A stretch of DNA of 64,000 nt from Bacteroidota bacterium. Lineage in GTDB: Bacteria; Bacteroidota; Bacteroidia; B-17B0; Aurantibacillaceae. Where the stretch lies: positions 1 to 64,000 of the forward strand of contig JAUXTT010000024.1 in NCBI GenBank assembly GCA_030684395.1, in the 5' to 3' direction. Within the stretch, counting starts at the first letter, position 1. Each line of letters opens with the position of its first letter. Of the stretch, positions 26,624 to 34,311 are shown piece by piece. The position numbers and the translations under genes are program-made. The notes beneath the pieces were generated by a model that was not told the origin of the DNA, searched no databases, and saw nothing but the letters and a program-made list of their open reading frames with translations.

Positions 26624-28705
26624 CTATTTTTTCAATGCTTTGAATTTATTTACTGCCTCATCCATCCATTTTATATAATCCGGAATATTTGGATCGTATC
26701 CTCTGGGTGTGCTTAATAGTTTCTCATTATGATCCAATAAAACATAAAGCGGCTGAGTGCTTTGCTTATATAGAGTTTCCTCCATATACTTGAATTTATC
26801 ACCAATATCTGTTATTTCACGCTCTTTCCCGTACCAATTAACTTTCATATAATCTTTTGGATCGAGTTCCCTCTTATCATCCACATAAAGAGAAACCAAT
26901 ACAACGTCATTGTTTAATCTTTTGGTTACTTCAGCATCGGGCCAAACGTAATCCTCTGTTTTCCTACAATTTGCGCAAGCATGACCTGTAAAATCAACCA
27001 TCAAAGGTTTTCCTACTTTCTTTGCATAAGCCAATGCTTTATCATATTCATTTTTAAAATGAACAACTCCATTTTTATTTACTTCAATATACTTTGCAAA
27101 CTCTTCGTCAACTTTCACAGAAGAAGTGATGCTATTTTTATTATCCTGATTTCCGCCAAAACCGTGAGGAGATTCTGAATATTCCAATGGTGGCAATACA
27201 CCTGAAAACAATTTCAATGGTGCCCCAAACAATCCGGGAATTAAATAAATAGTGATAGAGAAAGATATAATTATAAAAAAGATCCTTGTTACCGAAAGAT
27301 TCTTTACATCACTATCATGTGCGGTTTTAAATCCACCCATCAAATATATTGTCATTAAAGCGAAGATAACCACCCATAAAGTAATAAATACCTCACGCGT
27401 TAAAATTCCAAGTTGATATACCAGATCAACATTTGACGCAAACTTTAATGCTAAGGCAAGTTCAAGAAATCCTAAAACAACTTTTACTGTATTTAACCAG
27501 CCGCCACTTTTTGGCATTGAATTCAACAAACTCGGGAAGAAAGCGAAAAATCCGAATGGCAATGCTAATCCTGATGAAAAACCAAACATTGCCCAGAAAG
27601 CTCCTGTTTTATTCCCCGATGTAGAAGCTGCCACCAATGCATTACCGATCATCGGACCCGTGCAGGAAAAAGAAATCACTACCAGTGCGAGTGCCATGAA
27701 AAATATTCCAATATAACCTCCCCTGTCACTTTGCTTATCAATTTTATTTACGAAACTCGAAGGCAATACGATCTCAAAGGCCCCTAAAAATGATGCTGCA
27801 AAAACAAGTAGCATTGCGAATATAACAAGGTTAAACCCAGCACTGGTTGAAAATGTATGAAGCGCTCCTCCCCCCCAAATCAATGCAATTCCAAGACCCA
27901 ATGAAACAAAAATCACAATGATCGATAAAGCATAGACGATCGCGTTAACTTTTCCTTTTGTTTTTGTTTGACTGCGTTTCAAAAAGAAACTCATATTCAT
28001 TGGAATTAATGGAAAAACGCAAGGGGTGAATAATGCTAAAAAACCCCAAACAAAACCCGATAAGAAAATCAGCCACCATGCCTTCCCTTGAATGGAAGAT
28101 TCCGAATCTGTTAATGTCTCAGCTGCAATTGGTAAAGCTGAGGTTTTTGAAGAAGTATCAACTACAGCCATTGCCTGAGCTGTAGAATCCACTATTGCAA
28201 CAGAATCTGAATTAGTACTTACTAGGGCTGATTGATTGGTAGCACAAGTACTTTCTAAATTAACCGTAAACTTCTCTGCGGGAGGAAACTCGCACATTGC
28301 ATCTGTACACACCTGGTATTCATATTTACCTGCAATAGATATTTTTCCCGGTTTAAGAGCCTTTACACGTTGAGTAAAAGTTGCTTCTCCTTCAAAATAT
28401 TTTACCAGTACTTCAAATACTTTATCCTGCTCTTCTTTTGGTTTGCTTTCCTTTAATTTTCCCACTAATTCGTAATCCGGGCTTTTTGTAAATTTAATGG
28501 CAGTAGGATTAGGTCCGTCGTCTAATGGGATAATACTATACAAATGCCAGGTAGGGTCGATCTTTACAGAAAAAACAATATCGTATTCACAATCGCTTAC
28601 TTTTTTTGATTTGATATCCCAATGCGCATGTAATTGTTGTGCATTAGCATTCACAAAGAGAAAAACACTTGAAACTAGCAGGATTAGTTTTCTGAAAATA
28701 CTCAT
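26624..28705 (-). CDS. dsbD: Thiol:disulfide interchange protein DsbD-like
   Basis: This inner-membrane protein carries reducing power from cytosolic thioredoxin to the periplasm. The 693-residue protein has a signal peptide (ending NANAQ). An N-terminal domain follows, with a cysteine pair C133/C138 in VCTDAMCEFPP. The central membrane domain has about eight helices and contains FTPCVFPLIPMN and SCTGPM. The C-terminal thioredoxin-like domain has C577-A-N-C580 in GHACANCRK. I chose the ATG at 28705 because it begins a proper signal peptide. An upstream ATG at 28741 would add twelve unlikely residues. Confidence 0.93.
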   Translation of the reverse strand: MSIFRKLILLVSSVFLFVNANAQQLHAHWDIKSKKVSDCEYDIVFSVKIDPTWHLYSIIPLDDGPNPTAIKFTKSPDYELVGKLKESKPKEEQDKVFEVLVKYFEGEATFTQRVKALKPGKISIAGKYEYQVCTDAMCEFPPAEKFTVNLESTCATNQSALVSTNSDSVAIVDSTAQAMAVVDTSSKTSALPIAAETLTDSESSIQGKAWWLIFLSGFVWGFLALFTPCVFPLIPMNMSFFLKRSQTKTKGKVNAIVYALSIIVIFVSLGLGIALIWGGGALHTFSTSAGFNLVIFAMLLVFAASFLGAFEIVLPSSFVNKIDKQSDRGGYIGIFFMALALVVISFSCTGPMIGNALVAASTSGNKTGAFWAMFGFSSGLALPFGFFAFFPSLLNSMPKSGGWLNTVKVVLGFLELALALKFASNVDLVYQLGILTREVFITLWVVIFALMTIYLMGGFKTAHDSDVKNLSVTRIFFIIISFSITIYLIPGLFGAPLKLFSGVLPPLEYSESPHGFGGNQDNKNSITSSVKVDEEFAKYIEVNKNGVVHFKNEYDKALAYAKKVGKPLMVDFTGHACANCRKTEDYVWPDAEVTKRLNNDVVLVSLYVDDKRELDPKDYMKVNWYGKEREITDIGDKFKYMEETLYKQSTQPLYVLLDHNEKLLSTPRGYDPNIPDYIKWMDEAVNKFKALKK

Positions 28706-28802
28706 ATTTGATAAAGGTTTACAAGGTGTCAAAGATAACAAATAGCCTTCGTCAATCCTTTCTCAATTTCATAAAAAAACGTAATTATTAGCTTTTGGTA
28801 AA

Positions 28803-29348
28803 TTACTTGATGGCTTTCATAGATGCTACAATTTTATCCAACACATCCTTATATTGTTGCATCATATATGGTTTTGCCCATATAAACATTGTAAAATAAG
28901 TACTCCCGAAATGTGAATCGTACTTATAAGCTATAAAACCCTTAAACCTATTATCTGACGATCCGTAAGGCTTAAGTTTTGAAGTATGCTTTTCCCAAAC
29001 CAAATAATCTGTTTTTACCGTGTCTACCTTTTCTGTCGGAACAAATTTATACTGCCAAACTCCCTGCCTCTTTTCAGCATTGGCTCCACGTCTGTCGCTG
29101 GGATAAACCGACAAATAGATATAATCAAAATCTCCACCGCCCGGAACTTTGAATGAATTAATAACACCGGCACATTGGCAAAGATTGTTTCCTCCCGGTG
29201 TTTCCCAATCGACTTTAAAAAAGGATTTTGTTTCCCAATTAGAAGGTAACTCATATTCAATGTTCAATTCGGGAAACGACAATTTGTTTTGCGAAAAACA
29301 CAAAGAAAAACTGAATAAAAATAATATGGAGAGTTGCTTTAAAAACAT
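28803..29348 (-). CDS. Secreted protein of unknown function
   Basis: The 181-residue product has a signal peptide (residues 1-19, ending LCFSQ). A compact domain follows, starting LSFPELNIEYELPSNWETK and ending in a helix (DVLDKIVASMKAIK). That layout resembles the PsbP-like/MOG1 fold of small exported proteins that begin with a description of a polypeptide such as LPxxWE, but I cannot assign it with confidence. It lies four bases after arfB on the same strand and may be co-transcribed. Confidence 0.7.
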   Translation of the reverse strand: MFLKQLSILFLFSFSLCFSQNKLSFPELNIEYELPSNWETKSFFKVDWETPGGNNLCQCAGVINSFKVPGGGDFDYIYLSVYPSDRRGANAEKRQGVWQYKFVPTEKVDTVKTDYLVWEKHTSKLKPYGSSDNRFKGFIAYKYDSHFGSTYFTMFIWAKPYMMQQYKDVLDKIVASMKAIK

Positions 29349-29351
29349 GCT

Positions 29352-29768
29352 TTATAGTTTAATCTTTTTACGGTTTGATTTTACTTCGCCCCTTTTCACT
29401 TTTGACTCAATTCGCTTTACCTTTGATGCTTTACTTGGTTTACTTGGCTTTCGGGGTTTGGGTTTTTCAAAAGCCTTCTCTAAAAGTTCTGTGAATTTTA
29501 GTATCGCAAGTTGTTTATTCTTAAGCTGGGAACGATCACGATCTTCGCTCAAATGCAGAACACCTTCTTCATTTATTTTATTCTTCAGCTTTTTTGAAAC
29601 CAGCTCCTTCTCTTCGTCCGTTAAACACAATGAATTAGTTACATCAAAAAACAATTCGATTTTGGTAGCAACTTTGTTTACGTTCTGTCCACCCTTTCCT
29701 CCACTTCTTGCCGCGGTAAACCATAGTTCTTTTACAATACCTTTTGTTAGCAATTGTTTTTGGCTCAT
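29352..29768 (-). CDS. arfB: Alternative ribosome-rescue factor ArfB (YaeJ)
   Basis: This 138-residue protein hydrolyses peptidyl-tRNA on stalled ribosomes. It has the catalytic GGQ loop (residues 26-28 in SGGKGGQNVNK) but lacks the codon-recognition domains of release factors. Its C-terminus is strongly basic (KPRKPSKPSKASKVKR and following), as needed to insert into the empty mRNA channel. The length is standard for ArfB. Confidence 0.95.
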   Translation of the reverse strand: MSQKQLLTKGIVKELWFTAARSGGKGGQNVNKVATKIELFFDVTNSLCLTDEEKELVSKKLKNKINEEGVLHLSEDRDRSQLKNKQLAILKFTELLEKAFEKPKPRKPSKPSKASKVKRIESKVKRGEVKSNRKKIKL

Positions 29769-29808
29769 TGTTTGCGATTTTTAAATCTCAACTAAATTAG
29801 CAAAGATT

Positions 29809-31113
29809 ATGCTAAAATTGAAATTACAGCTTTTGGTGATATTATTGGCCCTTTTAACCAACTCCTGGGGGCAGGCAAAATCTGTGCTTTTTCAAAAACG
29901 CTTCGATAATTACCTCAATTTTAACGGCTCTCTATCACCTTATGTTTCAATTACCGATAAAGATGTCAGGATTTACAAAAACAGTAATGACAAAAACAAT
30001 GATCTTCCTGAGTTGATGGTAGATTTTTCGGAGATCAGGATCTTTGAATACTTATTAAAATATGCACCACAAGATAGTATTGATGCAATTTTAAAAAGAA
30101 AAGGGGCAAAAAAATGGGGGAAGAGAAAAATTGCAGAGATGCAAATTTTATACGAAGAAGAGCCGCATTATTATAAAGTAATAAAACCTCTGGATGGAAA
30201 AAAGATAGTGATTGATCCCGGGCATATTGCAGGAAATGCTGAAATGGCTTTTATAGAACAAAAATACCTGCGTTTTGTAAAAGATTCATTCCCTCAACTG
30301 CCTGTTGATTCAGTTAAGTTACAGGAAGGTGTACTTACATACACAACTGCCGCTATCCTCAAAAAACAATTGGAAGAACAAGGTGCGATAGTGGTTTTAA
30401 CGCGGGGCGAAAACAAAACCGTATTTGGTATTAGCTACCAGGAATGGATAGTTAAAAGAAAAAAAACTGTCTTAGACTCCCTTAAGAACAATGGTGAAAT
30501 GGATGCTGTTAAATACAAACGTTTATTGGGGCTTGATCAAAAAACTCTTTTCTGGGAATTTTTCCGCGACTATGAATTGGGTGCGCGGGCAAGATTTATT
30601 AATAAACAAAATCCTGACCTTAGTATCATCATTCACTACAATGTGGATGAAAAAAATGCCCCGTGGAGTAAGCCAAGCAACAAAAACTATAGCATGGTTT
30701 TTATGCCCGGCGCTTTTAATGCAGAAACCATAAAAAGCATAAACGGTAAAGCAAATTTCCTGAGATTGTTACTCACAGAAGATTTGCCCCTTTCGGAGAA
30801 AATATCAGACCTAACTGTGAAAGAATTTTCAAAAACACTCAATGTTCCAATTGCAAACAAATTGGACGCCGATTATTTGAAAGAAAATTGCATCTCGTCA
30901 AATTGCGATGGAGTTTATTGCAGAAACCTCGCCTTGTGCAGGAATGTAAAAGCTCCACTGGTTTATGGAGAATGCTTGTATCAGGATAATCACAAAGAAT
31001 ACATGGAGCTTTTAAAAAAAGATAAAACCTATTTTGGCATTCAAACGAATGCACGGGTAAAGGCTGTATCAGATGCTTATTTCAACGCAATTATGCAATT
31101 CTACAAAAAATAG
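29809..31113 (+). CDS. Secreted N-acetylmuramoyl-L-alanine amidase-like protein
   Basis: The 434-residue product has a signal peptide (ending SWGQ). An Amidase_3-type zinc hydrolase domain runs from about residue 130. H139 in KKIVIDPGH, E173 in KLQEGVLTY and H276 in DLSIIIHYN occupy the positions of the zinc ligands, and LTRGENKT resembles the family LTR motif. It probably cleaves the amide bond between MurNAc and the peptide stem in the periplasm. A long insertion lies between E173 and H276. The N-terminal about 110 residues have no recognised domain. Confidence 0.8.
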   Translation: MLKLKLQLLVILLALLTNSWGQAKSVLFQKRFDNYLNFNGSLSPYVSITDKDVRIYKNSNDKNNDLPELMVDFSEIRIFEYLLKYAPQDSIDAILKRKGAKKWGKRKIAEMQILYEEEPHYYKVIKPLDGKKIVIDPGHIAGNAEMAFIEQKYLRFVKDSFPQLPVDSVKLQEGVLTYTTAAILKKQLEEQGAIVVLTRGENKTVFGISYQEWIVKRKKTVLDSLKNNGEMDAVKYKRLLGLDQKTLFWEFFRDYELGARARFINKQNPDLSIIIHYNVDEKNAPWSKPSNKNYSMVFMPGAFNAETIKSINGKANFLRLLLTEDLPLSEKISDLTVKEFSKTLNVPIANKLDADYLKENCISSNCDGVYCRNLALCRNVKAPLVYGECLYQDNHKEYMELLKKDKTYFGIQTNARVKAVSDAYFNAIMQFYKK

Positions 31114-31121
31114 TACTTTTG
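31114..31121 (+). promoter_or_regulatory. Probable -7 box before the response regulator gene
   Basis: TACTTTTG fits TAnnTTTG. It starts directly after the amidase stop codon and lies seven bases before the response-regulator ATG, so the transcript would have almost no leader. No clear TTTG partner was seen upstream. Confidence 0.35.
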
Positions 31122-31127
31122 TTACAG

Positions 31128-31766
31128 ATGGATATTATCAGGCTTCATATTGTAGATGATCATCAAATGATGATTGATGGTCTACGAGCCTTGCTTGGTG
31201 ACGAAGCTCCCTTCAAAATAATTGCCGAATCAAATAATGGAAAAGTTGCCTTAGCCAAAATTGAGCTGGAACAACCGGATGTATTGCTAACCGACATCAG
31301 CATGCCCGAAATGAACGGGCTTGAATTGACAAAAGCTGTAAAGGAGAAATTCCCAAACATCAAAGTAATTGCCCTTTCTATGTTTGGAGAACGGAATACT
31401 ATTTCTGAAATGTTGTTGGCGGGTATTAGCGGGTACATCGTAAAAAACACCGGTAAACAGGAATTGGTTCAGGCAATTAATAAAGTTGCTTCGGGTGGAA
31501 TGTTTTTTAGCGACGAAGTAAGTGCAGAAATGATGAAAGCCATTTCTAATCCACCCGCCAAGGAAGAAATCATCAGTTTAACTCCACGCGAAATTGAAAT
31601 CGTGAAGCTAATAGCAAAAGAATACAGCAACCTGAAAATTGCCGATGCACTTTTTATTAGTGAGCGAACAGTAGAAACTCATCGCAAAAACATTTTCCGA
31701 AAAACCAATACAAAGTCAGTGGTTGGTTTAATCAAGTACGCAATAGAGAAAAAAATGCTGGATTAA
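31128..31766 (+). CDS. NarL/FixJ-type response regulator with LuxR DNA-binding domain
   Basis: A 212-residue transcription factor. It has an N-terminal receiver domain with the phosphorylated aspartate D56 in LLTDISMPEMNG and the KNT segment near residue 104. The C-terminal LuxR helix-turn-helix (about 147-205) reads LTPREIEIVKLIAKEYSN and ISERTVETHRKNIFRKT. The ATG at 31128 gives the usual receiver start (HIVDDHQMMIDGL). A TTG three codons upstream is less likely. No cognate kinase is adjacent; the nearest is the hybrid kinase at 34.3 kb. Confidence 0.93.
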   Translation: MDIIRLHIVDDHQMMIDGLRALLGDEAPFKIIAESNNGKVALAKIELEQPDVLLTDISMPEMNGLELTKAVKEKFPNIKVIALSMFGERNTISEMLLAGISGYIVKNTGKQELVQAINKVASGGMFFSDEVSAEMMKAISNPPAKEEIISLTPREIEIVKLIAKEYSNLKIADALFISERTVETHRKNIFRKTNTKSVVGLIKYAIEKKMLD

Positions 31767-31796
31767 TTGTTCCGGATTTTTTTGTTTCAAGAATTT

Positions 31797-32483
31797 TTAG
31801 TCCTGCCACATGTTTTTTTCTTTATTCTTTTTCTCATCTGGATTAGTGGATTTTAATAATGAGGTTTTGGTTAAATAACCGTGAAACATTCTTCCTGAAA
31901 AATATTGTTTCAAACTAACAGGAGCAGCCTGATTTTTAGCATTGATAAGTTTTTGATCATCACGATTAAGTGCGATTACATCTTCGTACTTAAACACCGG
32001 TCCGAGTACATCCCAAATCATATCACCTTTCTCCCTCACAAAAACAAGGCGAACATAATTAATATCATAAACTTCTTTAGACATAGTTTTATCGAAACGT
32101 TTTTGCTGAATGATTTCGAAACTATGCTTAAATTGTTCTAACACAGCTTCGTCTCCTCCTTCGCAAAAACTGGTCGGGCATTGGATATTGGAAAACTCAT
32201 CTGCACTTGGTTTTGGCTGTGTTTTGCCGTAAGCGAACTGTTTCATGAAATTATGGTAACTACAAGCGCTATCTATATTGTTTGGATAATATGCTTTTAT
32301 CGTTCCTTCACAATATGCTTTCAATAGGATCTCAGGTAATTTTCTTGCGGGTAAATTAAACTTCTCAATCAACGGAATCTTCATTATCTCACCTTGTTGA
32401 TAAGTACTTCCGCTTTTAACCTGAGCGGTTAGCAATTGAGAAAAAACAAGAGCCAAAATTAATATTAGATTTTTATTTTGCAT
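31797..32483 (-). CDS. Secreted protein of unknown function, possibly GldN-like
   Basis: The 228-residue product has a signal peptide (residues 1-20, ending LLTAQ). The segment IPLIEKFNLPARKLPEILLK followed by GTIKAYYPN recalls the arrangement in GldN gliding/type IX secretion proteins. However, the neighbouring gldK-L-M genes are absent and the similarity is weak. The C-terminal part is charged (NPDEKKNKEKNMWQD). It probably forms an operon with the secreted protein gene upstream (22-bp gap). Confidence 0.65.
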   Translation of the reverse strand: MQNKNLILILALVFSQLLTAQVKSGSTYQQGEIMKIPLIEKFNLPARKLPEILLKAYCEGTIKAYYPNNIDSACSYHNFMKQFAYGKTQPKPSADEFSNIQCPTSFCEGGDEAVLEQFKHSFEIIQQKRFDKTMSKEVYDINYVRLVFVREKGDMIWDVLGPVFKYEDVIALNRDDQKLINAKNQAAPVSLKQYFSGRMFHGYLTKTSLLKSTNPDEKKNKEKNMWQD

Positions 32484-32505
32484 AATGGTAATTTTAGTAT
32501 TTCAA

Positions 32506-33540
32506 TTATTTGTTATTAATCTTTGCCACGCTTGCCAATTCCTCTTTTGTTTTAGGTTTGATCGGTTGTTTCTCCAAAATAAATTTTTGCTTGGTTCCTT
32601 TCATCAATTTAATATTAGATTTATCCAATGAACCCTCTTTAAGTGTAGCGTAACTTCCATCTTTTAATTTAGTAAACATTTTTATGCCTTTTGTATTTAA
32701 GAGGACAAATTTTTCAGGGAAATCACCCGGGTAATAATACACTACCGTATTCTTTTTTGCGTACGCAACAAAAATCCTGTCGCTAATTGGCTCACCTGTA
32801 TTTACAACAAATTCAGGAATCATTTGAACTGCGTCCTTATTATCCAAAACTCCATCGTAATTAAAAATTCCCAGTTGATTAATGTTCATTCCTTTAAAAA
32901 AACCGTCAGGCATTTGCTTATCATCAAAACCGTACATACTTTCCATAGTAACAACATAAGGCTCGCCTGTTTCCGGATCAATTAACTCCTGTTCAATAGA
33001 ATCCCCTCTACCCGAAGGAACATCATTACTTCCCCATAAAGCATCGTCTTTTTTAGGGTTTTTTTGGTCATACGAAAAATCATATACTTTTCCATAATCA
33101 GTCCAACGACTTTGTTTTTCGTCATAAATAAATGCTTCCAGGTTCGGTAAATTTCTTCTGCAATTCATTCTTACCTGAATAGAAACTCCATCTGTCATTT
33201 TCATTGGCTTACCATTACATTCAACACGGATTTCAAACATACCTGCTGACTCGAGTATGTGATCTTTTCCATTACGCTTCAACAGCATATTAAGACCTGA
33301 AACAACCATATCCGTTTGAGAATGCAATTCACGGTATTTCACTTTTATTGCTCCTTTGCACTCACTTCCATCTTCCATTACGAAGGCATTGGCAGGAATA
33401 AAGATCAGGGATCCCGAACCATACTTAAAACCATTACAGGTATTATTTTGGTAGGTATATTCCATAAAGTTCACGTCAGGAATTTGTGCTTTTATGCCCA
33501 TAAACGTGAGGAGAAGAAGAATTGTGCTTAATATTTTCAT
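32506..33540 (-). CDS. Secreted Bacteroidota protein of unknown function
   Basis: The 344-residue product has a signal peptide (ending GIKAQ). Its first half contains IFIPANAFVMEDGSECKG, KVKYRELHSQTDMVVSG and a pattern of beta strands that recurs in many Bacteroidota exported proteins of unknown role. The middle has acidic, proline-containing linkers (DPETGEPYVV). No catalytic motif or sorting signal is seen. It is the first gene of a two-gene unit with the 228-residue secreted protein. Confidence 0.72.
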   Translation of the reverse strand: MKILSTILLLLTFMGIKAQIPDVNFMEYTYQNNTCNGFKYGSGSLIFIPANAFVMEDGSECKGAIKVKYRELHSQTDMVVSGLNMLLKRNGKDHILESAGMFEIRVECNGKPMKMTDGVSIQVRMNCRRNLPNLEAFIYDEKQSRWTDYGKVYDFSYDQKNPKKDDALWGSNDVPSGRGDSIEQELIDPETGEPYVVTMESMYGFDDKQMPDGFFKGMNINQLGIFNYDGVLDNKDAVQMIPEFVVNTGEPISDRIFVAYAKKNTVVYYYPGDFPEKFVLLNTKGIKMFTKLKDGSYATLKEGSLDKSNIKLMKGTKQKFILEKQPIKPKTKEELASVAKINNK

Positions 33541-33878
33541 AAATTTTTTAGAGTTTAATGCTAAAATAGCGGAAAAAAAGTTAAAAGATACTTTATTCCT
33601 AAAATAGATTTGGTTTGAGGAAAAAAACTGACTAAATTAGACATAGTTTTTTGACATTTAAAAGATAGTATTTATTAATTCGTCGATAATTGAGATGTTT
33701 TTCCGGGTAATAAATTCCCCAATATGTGGAAGTCTCTCTCAAAACAATCGCATTAGCAACTGTCGACTAATTTTTAAAGTTCACTGATTAACAGCTTGTT
33801 TGTTCCGACCAATTGAAGTGATAAAAAATTGGCACGTTATTTTACTTAATATAGACAACAGCATAATAAAAATAGTTC
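33541..33878. other. AT-rich intergenic region without a recognised gene
   Basis: Neither strand shows an open frame with protein-like composition here. No hairpin followed by a T tract was found. It contains the upstream regions of the minus-strand secreted-protein gene and of the candidate RNA to its right. Confidence 0.5.
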
Positions 33879-33910
33879 TTTGATATTAGCTGATAAGGGT
33901 AGTATAAATA
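33879..33910 (+). promoter_or_regulatory. Promoter of the candidate small RNA
   Basis: TTTG (33879-33882), a 20-base spacer and TATAAATA (33903-33910) follow the same layout as the SUF promoter, although the second box matches only part of TAnnTTTG. Transcription would begin at about 33913-33918, at the foot of the stem described next. Confidence 0.45.
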
Positions 33911-33912
33911 TT

Positions 33913-34019
33913 ACGGAAACCCTGCTCATAGGTATTAAAATTTACGCCTTTCTCATACAGTAAAAATTTCATACTAATGTTCGTTTTGTTTGTTAAAGCA
34001 GGGTTTCCGTTTTATTTTT
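33913..34019 (+). ncRNA. Candidate small RNA or structured leader closed by a 14-bp stem
   Basis: A perfect 14-base inverted repeat, ACGGAAACCCTGCT (33913-33926) and AGCAGGGTTTCCGT (33997-34010), encloses 70 bases of AT-rich sequence. A T-rich tract follows (TTTATTTTTTTT), so the right arm also looks like an intrinsic terminator. A promoter-like sequence ends three bases before the left arm. No open frame fits inside. It may be an independent small RNA of about 105 bases, or an attenuator for the genes starting at 34081. I do not recognise an Rfam family. Confidence 0.5.
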
Positions 34020-34080
34020 TTCCTACATCAACCCCGGCTAATAATGTATTTACCTAATCAACCTAAAAACTTTCCCCACA

Positions 34081-34281
34081 ATGCAATCCGATAGAAAAAT
34101 ACCCGATCAATCACTCACAGAAAATTCCTGCGATGTAAGGCATTTTGCTTCCGGAGTAAAGTTAGCTCTTCCCTACAGGGAAAAGTTCAAGATCATAGTA
34201 CGCAGATACAGATACGTTTTAAAATCCTCTAACAATATAACCATAATTGACCTAAAGCCTTATATCGATAATAGAAAATGA
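34081..34281 (+). CDS. Small protein of unknown function upstream of the hybrid kinase
   Basis: A 66-codon frame with an ATG, ending 30 bases before the hybrid kinase start. The C-terminal half (EKFKIIVRRYRYVLKSSNN and ITIIDLKPYIDNRK) has an alternating basic/hydrophobic beta pattern that could form a small domain. Nothing similar is recognised. The position between the candidate RNA and the kinase suggests co-transcription, but coding is not proven. Confidence 0.4.
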   Translation: MQSDRKIPDQSLTENSCDVRHFASGVKLALPYREKFKIIVRRYRYVLKSSNNITIIDLKPYIDNRK

Positions 34282-34311
34282 GAATTGTAATTTGCAGTAA
34301 TTATAACAGCT

